Origin: Desertimonas sp963786985
GTDB taxonomy: Bacteria > Actinomycetota > Acidimicrobiia > Acidimicrobiales > Ilumatobacteraceae
Assembly (NCBI GenBank): GCA_963786985.1
Contig: CAWBBL010000032.1
Coordinates: 82,201-146,200 of the forward strand
Length of the DNA stretch: 64,000 nt
Direction: 5' to 3'
The notes below the pieces were generated by a model, which did not search any database, was not told the DNA's origin, and was given only the letters and a program-made list of their open reading frames with translations. Shown piece by piece: positions 53,487 through 62,160 of the stretch; the stretch's first letter is position 1, and the number at the start of each line of letters is the position of its first letter. Made by a program: the position numbers and the translations under genes.

Positions 53487-55579
53487 CCGGTCAACCGCTC
53501 GGTGGCGGCCGTGGTCGTCGGGGCGAGGCGGTGGTCGTCGGCGGTGGTGCGCTGGTCGTCGGGGCGACCGTCGTCGGAGTGGCCGTGGTCGTCGGTGGTG
53601 GTCGAGGGGCCTCGGTGGTCGGAGCCGCGGTGGTCGGTGGCACCGGTCGTCGTGACCTCCGGCGCGGCCGTCGTCGTCGGCTCAGGCTCGACCGGGGCGA
53701 GGATCAGGCCGAGGTCGAAGCCGTGCGGCTGTTCGGCGGGGAGGCCGACGATGTCCGTGCGTGCAGTGCCCCGCTGTTCGTCGACGGTGACGAGGTCGGA
53801 GTCGAGCTCGTCGTCGATGCCCTGGTAGGGCAGCGTGATGTCGTAGCCGTCCGGGAGCTCGAGCTCGAGCAGGTAGGACCCGTGCGGCAACGCCGCTGAA
53901 CTCGTACGTGCCGTAGTCGGTCGGTCACGTCGCGGGTCGAGCTCGACACCTGCCGGCGTCGAGGAGCACGACTCGACTCCCTCGACGCCCGCCTCGTCCT
54001 CGTCCTGCAACCCGTCGCCGTTGGCGTCGAGCCAGACGAGGTCGCCGATCGTCGATGACGTCCGCGGCGACCGAGGTCGTCGGTTCCGTCGGTGCTCGAG
54101 GGGGCACCGGCGGCGGTGCCGTGGTCGTGTCGTGGTGCTCGTCGTGGTCGAGTCGTGGAGTGCTGCGAGCTGGTGGTCGTCGTCGAGTCGGCGGACGTCG
54201 TTCGGTCGTCGTGGTCGGACGTGGTCGCCGGGATGACCAGCAGGGACGCGTGGCCAACGCTGACGCCGTCGGGCGTCGCCGTGACGACGTTGCTCACCCG
54301 GCTCCAGCCGACGGCGTTGCGGGCGGCGACGCGGAACTGGTAGGTCGCCCCGTTGGTCAGCCCGGTCACCGTGTAGAAGCGATTGGTCGAGACGCCGTCG
54401 CTCAGCGACACCCAGGTTCGCCCGCCGTTGTACGAGCGTTGGACCACGTAGTTGGTGATCGGCAGGCCACCGTTCGAGCTCGGCACGATCCAGCTCAAGT
54501 GTGACCTGGCCGGAGCCGCCACGCCGTCAGCGACCGCGGTGGCGACGGCACCGTCGGCCTGCGGCGTCGCGGTGACGACGTTGCTCGACCGGACTCCAGC
54601 CGACGCGCGTTGCGGGCGGCGACGCGGAACTGGTAGGTCGCCCCGTTGGTCAGCCGGTCACCGTGTAGACCGGCTCGTCGACACGCCGTCGCTCCAACGA
54701 GACCCACGTCAGCCCGCCGTTGCACGAGCGTTGGATCACGTAGTCGGTGATCGGCACGCCACCGGTAGCGCTCGGCGCCGTCCAGTCAGCCGGACACGGC
54801 CGGAGCCGACGCCGTAGCCGACCGCCGCTGTCAGCGACCGCGGTGCCGACGGACGGGCCCGGCCCGCCGGCGGCGTGATGATCTGTCCGGCGAGCACGCG
54901 GGCGGCCTGGTCGGCGATGTAGTCGGCGGCGACGTTGGCTCCGGCCGGCCGGAAGTGGATGCCGTCGGCGTAGAACCACTCCGGGTGGTTGGCCGAGTAC
55001 GACGCCCAGTCGGCGATCTGCAGTCGCGGGCCGTACTGGATCGCCTTCTGTAGAGGGTCCGGTTGTTGGCGCGGAACGTCGCGGCGTTCGAGATCGCACC
55101 CGGGCCCGACGTAGGACACGTTGGCTGCGCAGCGTCAGCCACATCACCGTCGGGATGCCCTGTCTCGCCGCCTCCGCCATGACCGCGTCGACGGCTGCAA
55201 CCGAAGCCGTAGCTCGGATCGTCGTAGCCGCCCATGATCACCAGCACGGAGCCCAACTGCCCGGACAGCCGACGCATCGCGTTGATCGTGTTGTCAGGCG
55301 TGTAGCCCTCGCGGCCACGGCACGACGGAAGCACGGTGCGCCGGCACGACTCGGCGTCGTAGATGAAGTTGAAGCGCTTGAGCGGCTCGAACTGGTTCGT
55401 CCAGCGCAGCGCGGCGATCGTCGAGTCGCCGATGATGCTGATCCGCGGCGCCGAGCCGGCGCCGTTGTAGTAGATCGTCGTCGCCGCGTCGGCAGTGCCG
55501 ACGGGGATCGCCGTGCGACGCGACGTCGGCGACGAGTACGGCGACAGGGCTGTCGAGTGCGGCGACGACGATTCGTGCA
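53483..55579 (-). CDS. Secreted SGNH hydrolase with FN3 and SdrB-like domains (frame-broken)
   Basis: Read across frames, one extracellular protein of about 700 residues. The N-terminal SGNH/GDSL esterase has ISIIGDSTIAALRW (Ser), SVLVIMGGYDD and YADGIHFRPAGANVAADYIA (Asp and His). Two fibronectin type III domains follow (VPITDYVIQRSCNGGLTWVS and LPITNYVVQRSYNGGRTWVS, each with GLTNGATYQFRVAARNA). Then come a Thr-rich linker, an SdrD-type B domain (IGDLVWLDANGDGLQDEDEA, GSYLLELELPDGYDITLPYQ) and a second Thr-rich tail. Signal-like text MPCHARIVVAALDSPVAVLV lies in another frame at the start, so the start is uncertain. Many breaks occur. It probably deacylates or binds surface polysaccharide. 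Confidence 0.75.
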
Positions 55580-55739
55580 TGGCAGGGCATCTCCGGGATC
55601 GGTGTGGCGACGGGTCGACCTTAGACGATCGGCGACGGTCGCGAATGTCATCGTCCGCGAGGTCGTCGCTGGTCGCTCGGCGCCCGGCCGCAGTCGGGTT
55701 TGGCAGCTGCGCCGGTCGGACTGTGTACCGTCGGGCAGG

Positions 55740-57434
55740 ATGCCCGTGCGGAGAACCCCCCTCGCGTCCTGCTCGCTCCCGTTGGCCATCGTTGGTGCTC
55801 GTCCCGTCGGTGCCGCAGTCGGCTGACGCCGACAGCGACAGCGGCGGCCCGGACGAGAACCGCGACGTCGCCACGCCCGGCGCCGCCCCGGCGGACACCC
55901 GGCCGGTGCAGACGATGGCGACGACGGAGGCGACGCCGACAGCGGGATGACGATCTTCGCCGCGGCGGTGGCGCGCAATCCCGATCGACGACTTCCGCTA
56001 CGACGAGCTCGTCCTCGAGGGCACCGCCCGCGAGGTGTGCGCCGGGCGGCTGCTGACCGGGTCGGGGTGGACGTTCAACGAGATCGTCAGCCGCTTCGGC
56101 GGGTCGGCGGGAACGATGTACTTCTGCCGGGAGCGGTGGGACACGGCGAACGATCCCGACGTGCAACGGCCAGCAGGCCAACCCGGTGACCACGCCCAAC
56201 TTCTACAGCACGTGCTGGAGCAACCACGCCCGGGGCCGGGCGATCGACGTCATGGTCGGCACGGTCGGCGGCGGCTACAACCGCACCCGCGGGCTCAGCA
56301 TCGTCAACTGGCTGCTCGCCCGCGACGCCCAGGGCAACGTCAACGCCAACGCCCGCAAGCTCGGCATCCAGCAGATCCTGTTCGACGACCGCTGCTGGAA
56401 CAGCGACGGCGACCGCGGCATCGCCTCGTGGACGGCGATGCGCCAGTGCGGCATCGGCCACCACGACCACGTCCACCTCGACCTGACGATCAACGGCGCC
56501 AACGGCAACGTGTCCTACTGGGGGCGCGCGCCGGTGGTCGCGCCGAAGCTCGACACCCAGGTGCTGTGGGACCGCAACGCGCGCGTGGCGGCAGGCGGTG
56601 TCGTGGTGGAACCTCGTGCCGACCGACGAGGAGGGTCTGGCGCTCCCGGCCGGGTACGACCAGGCGATCGTCGGCGACTGGGACAGCGACGGCGTCCAGG
56701 ACGAGATCATCCTGTGGGACGTCGACACCGGCAACTGGGTCGCTGCAGAACTGGACGAACGGCGACTCGCTCAACGCCCGGATCGGCACGTGGGCTCGCG
56801 GCTACGACGAGATCATCGCCGGCGACTGGGACGGCGACGGCCGCGTTCGACGACATGATCATCTGGGACCGCGACACCGGCAACTACGTGGTCCAGTCGT
56901 GGAACGGCTACGAGCCCACGTACCGCGGCGGCGGCACGTGGTCGCGCGGCTACGACAAGATCGATCGCCGGCGACTTCGACGGCGACGGCCGCGTCGAAC
57001 GACATGATGCTCTGGGACCAGAGCACCGGGAACTGGGTCGTGCAGCGCTGGCAGAACTTCCGCTGGGCGTACCGCGCGCACGGGCACGTGGTCGCGCGGC
57101 TACGACGAGGTCATCGTCGGCGACTGGAGTGCCGGCGGCGACATCGACGAGACGATCCTGTGGGACCGCCAGACCGGCCTGTGGGTCGCTGCAGAGCTGG
57201 TCCGGCTTCCGGTGGCGCTACGCGCCGCAGCGGCTACTGGAGCAGCGGCGATCGACATCGTCGCCCCCGGCGACTACGACACCGACGGCCGGGTCGACGA
57301 CCTGTTCCTCTACGACGCCAACAACGGGACGTTGGACGTGTGGTCGTTCCACCGCAACGTCCCGTCGACCCGGCTGCAGCGGGACTGGCTCGAACGGCTA
57401 CGACGTGATCAGCGTCGGGTCGTTCATGGACTGA
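55740..57434 (+). CDS. Secreted M15-like peptidase domain with FG-GAP/VCBS repeats (frame-broken)
   Basis: An exported protein of about 570 residues. The start MPVRRTPLASCSLPLAIV is signal-like. The catalytic part carries CWSNHARGRAIDVMVG (the SxHxxGxAxD zinc motif of VanY/M15 peptidases) and CGIGHHDHVHLDLTING (the last zinc His). Five or six repeats of about 46 residues follow, such as AGYDQAIVGDWDSDGVQDEI and RGYDEIIAGDWDGDGR, with WDxDTGNW. These are FG-GAP/VCBS-like, with Asp-rich calcium loops. Breaks are frequent; those at 56739-56748 and 57185-57194 have the same lesion and are repaired by one CG (VALQ). It may trim peptide bridges or bind the envelope. Confidence 0.75.
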
Positions 57435-57453
57435 CGCCAGGTGCTCGCCGCGC

Positions 57454-58206
57454 TCACTCGGTCGACAGCCGGATGCTCGCGCCGCCGTCCATGACGATCG
57501 TCTGCCCGGTCGTGTACGGCGAGCGCTCGCGGTCGACGAGGTGGACGATCGTCGGCGCCACCGCCTCGGGTCGGGCGACGAAGCCGAGCGGCGTGCGCGC
57601 CTCGAGGTCCTCGAGGTTGCCCTGCGGGCCGCGCTCGTGGGGGCGCCGGCTGAGCCCGTCGAACAGCATCGGCGTCTGCACGGCCCCGGGCAGCACGGCG
57701 TTGCAGCGCACCCCGAGCGGCGCCAGGTCGATCGCCGCGCTGCGCGTCAGGGCGACGAGGGCGCCCTTGGACACGGCGTAGGCGGCGACGTTCGCCGACG
57801 TCACGATGGCGTGCACCGAGCTGACGTTGACGATCCCGCCGTGCACCTCGGCGAGGCGCGGGGCGAGGTCGCGGATCAGCTGGAACGGCGCGCGCAGGTT
57901 GGTCGCCATCACCTCGTCCCACACCTCGTCGGGCGTGTCGGCGACGGACAGGTTGGGCTGGAAGGCGGCGTTGTTGACGAGGCCGTCGAGGCGGTCGTCG
58001 TCGAGCTGGGCGACGAGCTCGGCGACGGCGCCGGGCTCGCTGAGGTCGACGGAGATCAGCTCGTCGGCGGGCGACTCGCCGTCGACGGCTCGGCGCGGTC
58101 GGTGCCGATGACCCACCAGCCCTCGGCGCGGAACGCCGCCGCCGTCGCCCGGCCGATGCCGCCGAGGACGCCGGTGATCAGGACCGCGTCGCCGTTCGGC
58201 GCTCAT
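57454..58206 (-). CDS. Short-chain dehydrogenase/reductase (two frame breaks)
   Basis: A 250-residue NAD(P)-dependent SDR of the classical type. The nucleotide loop TGVLGGIGRATAAAFRAEGW (GxxxGxG) is near the N-terminus. It is followed by LVNNAAFQPNLSV (NNAG-like), GGIVNVSSVHAIVTSANVAA (catalytic Ser) and YAVSKGALVALTRS (Tyr and Lys), so the triad is complete. VLPGAVQTPMLFDGL and TGQTIVMDGGASIRLSTE complete the fold. Breaks lie near 58195 and 58085. The ATG overlaps the stop of the dehydrogenase gene (ATGA). It is last in a four-gene sugar-acid operon, so it probably reduces or oxidises a keto sugar. Confidence 0.88.
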   Translation of the reverse strand: MSAERRRGPDHRRPRRHRPGDGGGVPRRGLVGHRHRPRRAVDGESPADELISVDLSEPGAVAELVAQLDDDRLDGLVNNAAFQPNLSVADTPDEVWDEVMATNLRAPFQLIRDLAPRLAEVHGGIVNVSSVHAIVTSANVAAYAVSKGALVALTRSAAIDLAPLGVRCNAVLPGAVQTPMLFDGLSRRPHERGPQGNLEDLEARTPLGFVARPEAVAPTIVHLVDRERSPYTTGQTIVMDGGASIRLSTE

Positions 58207-59152
58207 GGCGCCACGGTAACGCCGAGCTCGCGGATCAGGTTCTCGATCGCCATCACGTGAACGCGGGCCGACGCCTGCAGCGTGTTCGACGCGTTGTGCG
58301 AGCCGAAGATGACGTCGGGCCGGCCGAGCAGCGGGCTGCCCGGGCGGCGGCGGCTCGTCCTCCATCACGTCGAGGGCGGCGCCGGCGAGCCGTCCCGACG
58401 TCGAGGGCGGCGACGAGGGCGTCGGTGGCGACGACGGCGCCGCGGCCGGTGTTGACGAGGTAGGCGCCGGGCTTCATCCGGGCGAACGCGTCGGCGTCGA
58501 AGAGGTGGAACGTCTCGGCGGTGAGCGGGCAGTTGACCGACACGAAGTCGCTGGCGGCGAGCAGGTCGGCGAACGGGACGACGGACACGCCGAGCGCCGC
58601 GGCCGCGGCGGCCGACTCGGGCGAGGGGTCGGAACCGCACACGATCATCCCCGCCGCCGCGGCCCGCACGGCGACGGCGCGGCCGATGCCGCCGAGCCCG
58701 ACGATGCCGAGCGTCGCGCCGCGCAGCGACGTGCCCGGCAGGCTTCGGCCACGAGCCGGCGTGGACGCCGCGGTCGATGACGTGGAGGCCGCGGGCGAGC
58801 ATCACGAGGTAGGCCATCGTGACGTCGGCGACCTCGTCGTCGAACACGCCCGGCGTGTTGGTGACGACGATGCCGCGGGCTGCTGCGGCGGCGAGGTCGA
58901 TGCCGTCGATGCCGATGCCCCACTTGGAGATCACGCGCAGGTCGGGGCAGCGGTCGAGGACGTCGGCGGTGAAGCGGTCGTCGCCGGCGATCACCCCGAC
59001 GCAGCCGTCGAGGGCGGCGACGAGCTCGTCGCCCTCGAGGTGCTGCCCGGCGATCACCGGCACCGACGACCGACAGCCCGGCGGCCTCGAGCCGCGGCGC
59101 GGTGCTGATCGAGGTCGCGGATCAGCTGGATGCAGGTGACGGCGATCTTCAT
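58203..59152 (-). CDS. D-isomer-specific 2-hydroxyacid dehydrogenase (frame-broken)
   Basis: An NAD-dependent 2-hydroxyacid dehydrogenase of about 315 residues, similar to phosphoglycerate dehydrogenase. MKIAVTCIQLIRDLDQH begins at ATG 59152. VISKWGIGIDGIDLAAAAAR, VVTNTPGVFDDEVADVTMAY, the nucleotide loop LGIVGLGGIGRAVAVRAAAA and KPGAYLVNTGRGAVVATDAL (with the active-site Arg region) follow. The His motif region FGSHNASNTLQASARVHVMA is in another frame near 58270. Breaks lie near 59108, 59071, 58745, 58395 and 58350; the one at 59071 is repaired by CG. It is coupled by ATGA to both neighbours. In this position it may supply or modify an acidic sugar precursor. Confidence 0.87.
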
Positions 59153-59824
59153 CGTTGCTCGGCGAGGTGGCGGTCGAGGGCCTCGGCGAGGACGAAGTCG
59201 GCCTCGACGTCGATGTCGACGGCCTCCAGCGGGTCGATCTCGAACAGGATCGGGCGCTTGCCGATGCGCCGGCCGGCGGCGATCTGGTCGGCGGTGAACA
59301 GGTAGAGGTTGGAGTTCTCCTCGTACACCGGCGGCAGGTCCTGGGTGCGCAGCAGCACGTCGGGGTCGTGGTTGATCGGCGTGCCGTCGGCGGCGTACAG
59401 CCGGGTCTGCCAGCGGGTCACCGAGAACAGCGAGTCGTGTCCGTCGGCGTCGCGCTCCATCCGGTCGAGGGCGGCGTCGATCGTCTCCGGGCGCAGCAGC
59501 GGGTTCGTCGTGTGCGTCTGCAGGTACCACTCCGACGGCACCTGCTCGGCGTCGTAGCGGAGCACCTCGGTCATCGGCACGTGCCCGCCGAGCAGGTGGG
59601 CGGGGCGGTCGATGACCTCGACCGACGGGAACGTCGTCGGCGGCCTGCTCCTTGACGGTCGGGCTGTCGGTGTCGATGACCACCTTGGTGATCCGCTCGA
59701 CGGCGAGCAGCGTCGACACGATGCGGTGGAACAGCGGCACGCCGTTGAACGGGCGGTAGTTCTTGCCCGGCACCCGCTCGCTGCTGTGGCGCATCGGGAC
59801 GAAGGCGACGACGGCGAGGCTCAT
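59149..59824 (-). CDS. CMP-sugar (acylneuraminate-type) cytidylyltransferase (one frame break)
   Basis: A 226-residue nucleotidyltransferase of the CMP-NeuAc synthetase (NeuA) family, which activates 3-deoxy-2-keto acids as CMP-sugars. The signature is FVPMRHSSERVPGKNYRPFN, followed by VVIDTDSPTVKEQAAD, LQTHTTNPLLRPETIDAALD, DSLFSVTRWQTRLYAADGTP, EENSNLYLFTADQI and VDIDVEADFVLAEALD. A break near 59643 lies between VKEQAAD and SVEVIDRPAHLLGGHVPMTE. The start ATG overlaps the GT2 stop, and the stop overlaps the dehydrogenase start. The exact sugar (nonulosonate, Kdn-like or other) cannot be read from sequence. Confidence 0.87.
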
Positions 59825-60738
59825 CGTCCGGCTCGCGAGGACCGGTCGAGCCCGGTGAACCCCTTCGGGTAGTAGAAGCGCCGGCGCAGCGACGTGGAGA
59901 CCTCGCCGCGGTGGCGGAACCCCTCCCACGTGCCGAGGTACTGGGCGGCGCGGAACCTGGGGATCGACGCCAGGTTCGACCACAGCCGCCGGCGGGCGGC
60001 GGCGGCGAGGTAGTCGCGACCGGTCGACGAGCAGGAACAGCCCGAGCGCCTCGAACAGGTTGACGTGCTGGTCGTGGAAGATCCGCCGGTGGGCGATCGC
60101 CTCGCGCCGGTAGCGGTTGCGCGTCTTGGCGAACGGCTCGTTGTGGATGTGGGCGACGCGGGCCTCGGCGGCGTAGACGAGCTTCCACCCGGCGGCGAGG
60201 GCCCGCTTGGCCCAGTCGAGGTCCTCCAGCCCGGTGAGCGTCTCGTCGTAGGGGAGCGCCCGCCACGCCTCGGCGCGCACGGCGCAGTTGGCGTTGTTGC
60301 AGAACGGCGTCTGCTGGTCGTCGTCGCTGACGTCGGGGAACCACGTGCGCAGCAGCTCGAGCTCGGAGAAGTGGCTGCGGCTGTCGCCGGTCTGGCCGCC
60401 GTAGACGAGCCCGACCTCGGGTCGCTCGAACGGCGCCACCATCAGGTCGAGCCACTTCTCGTCGAGCGGGTACACGTGGGCGCTGACGATCACGAGGATG
60501 TCGCCGGTCGCCGCGGCGCAGCCGAGGTTGAGCGCCCGCCCGAACGAGAACTCCGCCGGGGCGATGTGCACGACCTCGGCGCCGTGGGCCTGGGCGATGG
60601 CGACGGTGTCGTCGACCGACCCCGAGTCGACGAGGATCACCTGGTCGGGCTGCGCGACTGGCGCAGCAACCCGGAGAACAGCGCCGGCAGGTGCTCGGCC
60701 TCGTTGAGGGCGCGGATCACGATCGACACGGTCGGCAT
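59821..60738 (-). CDS. GT2 glycosyltransferase (two or three frame breaks)
   Basis: A cytoplasmic-face GT-A glycosyltransferase of about 305 residues. MPTVSIVIRALNEAEHLPAL opens it, and VILVDSGSVDDTVAIAQAHG, FSFGRALNLGCAAATGDILV, ISAHVYPLDEKWLDLM-like text, TPFCNNANCAVRAEAWRALP and LTGLEDLDWAKRALAAGWKL (acidic motif with ED) follow. This matches the rhamnosyl/hexosyltransferase GT2 group used in O-antigen-like polymers. Breaks lie near 60645 and 60010. The C-terminal segment RFYYPKGFTGLDRSSRAGR ends at TGA 59821, overlapping the cytidylyltransferase start. It is first in the four-gene operon. Confidence 0.88.
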
Positions 60739-60895
60739 GGCCGGGAGAAGGCTACTCACGCGGGATCGCCGTCCGAACGTCGACGCGGCCCGCCTGCCGA
60801 CGTGATCGACTCGTGACCGGCGACAGCGCAATCGGCTCGCCCGCATGCACGGCCGTGGTTAGGGTGCGTCCACGTAGCCGCTCTTGGCCTGGCTC

Positions 60896-62160
60896 ATGGA
60901 GCACGACGGCGTCGGCGCACGTTCGTGCTGGCTGGCCGCTGCGACGGCCTGGCTGATCGCTGCCGTTGGCGCATTCACCGGCAACCGCATCGTCCTCGGC
61001 ATCGGACTGCTCACCGCCGGAGCCGTCAGCGTGTTGGCGCTGAAGCTGCTGATGGAGGTCCACCTGCACCGCCGCCCACCACCGAGCCGCGGTCACGGCC
61101 AGGCGCGCCCTCGGGCGTCGCTGCGATCGGCGCCAGCGCCAAGGCTGTCGACGCACCGACCCGAGTCGGACGAGCAGTCGGCTCGAGCTGCACGCCGAAC
61201 GGGCGATCGCGGCCAGCCCGAGCTCGTGGCCACGATCCGCACGGCACTGATCGAGCACCACTTCTCGAAGCTCACCGGATGGACCGACGAGACCGGGCCG
61301 GAGCGACTTTCGCGTCGACCTCGATCGGCACAGCTACATGCGTCACGACGACGCGGCCGGTGACCTACATCGTCCCGTGGGTCGATCAGGCGGTCCGCTG
61401 CCCAGCACCTCCATCGTCGAGATCGGCTGCGGCACCGGATCGTCGACGGTCGGCCTTTGCCGCCGTCGCCGGCACCGTCCACGGCTACGACATCTCGCCG
61501 TCGTCGATCGCCGCCGCCAAGGTGCGCCTCGAGGCGCAAGACCTGGCGGACCGTGCCGAGGCACGCGTCAAGTCTCGTCCCGATCAGCTGCTGAAGACGG
61601 TCGAGGCGCGCATGCGGCCGATCCGGTCGACACGTCCTGCTCTACGCCCTGCTCGAGCACCAGACGGTCGACGAGCGCATCGAGACCCTGCGGCTCGCGG
61701 AGCGCATCGTCAAACCGGGTGGCGCCGATCGTGGTCACCGAGACCCCCAACCGTCTCACCTACTTCGATCGCCACACGTCGCAACTGCCGTTCTTCCACT
61801 GCTGCCCGTCGATCTGCAGCTGCTCTACGCCGATCGGTCGCCCCGGTCGACCTTCGCCGACAACATCGCCGCACATCGAGCCCGCCAGCCCGGCGACGCG
61901 ACATTGGGCGAGCTGATGATCAGGTGGGGCCAGAGCGTCAGCTTCCACGACTTCGAGGTCGCCATCGGCGACGTCAACGACCGCATCGTCGCCAGTGGGC
62001 TGCACCCCAACCTGATGAAGCTCAGACCTGAGCGACCGGAGGAGAAGCCGCTGCGTGACTTCCTGCGCAGCACCGAGCTGTCGATTCACCCCGGCTTCAC
62101 CCGGTACTACCTCGATCTGATCATCGCCGCTGAGCGTCCTTCAGACGTCGTCAGAGCTGG
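60896..62160 (+). CDS. Membrane-anchored class I methyltransferase (frame-broken)
   Basis: Read across frames, a protein of roughly 400 residues. An N-terminal pair of hydrophobic helices (WLAAATAWLIAAVGAFTG and IVLGIGLLTAGAVSVLALKL) is followed by a linker. A SAM methyltransferase core comes next: SIVEIGCGTGSSTVGL (SAM loop), VHGYDISPSSIAAAKVRLEA, LLYALLEHQTVDERIETLRL, PIVVTETPNRLTYFDRHTSQ and GELMIRWGQSVSFHDFEVAI. LRSTELSIHPGFTRYYLDLI is near the end. At least five breaks occur (near 61320, 61370-61460, 61625, 61725, 61810). The end is uncertain because the convergent acyltransferase stops at 62141. The helices may belong to a separate short gene. Confidence 0.65.

Noticed and set aside
53488..54240. 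Tandem repeat of CGTGGTCGTCG-like units
   Set aside because: It codes, on the minus strand, for Thr- and Asp-rich linkers of a secreted protein. The apparent DNA repeat follows from codon use.
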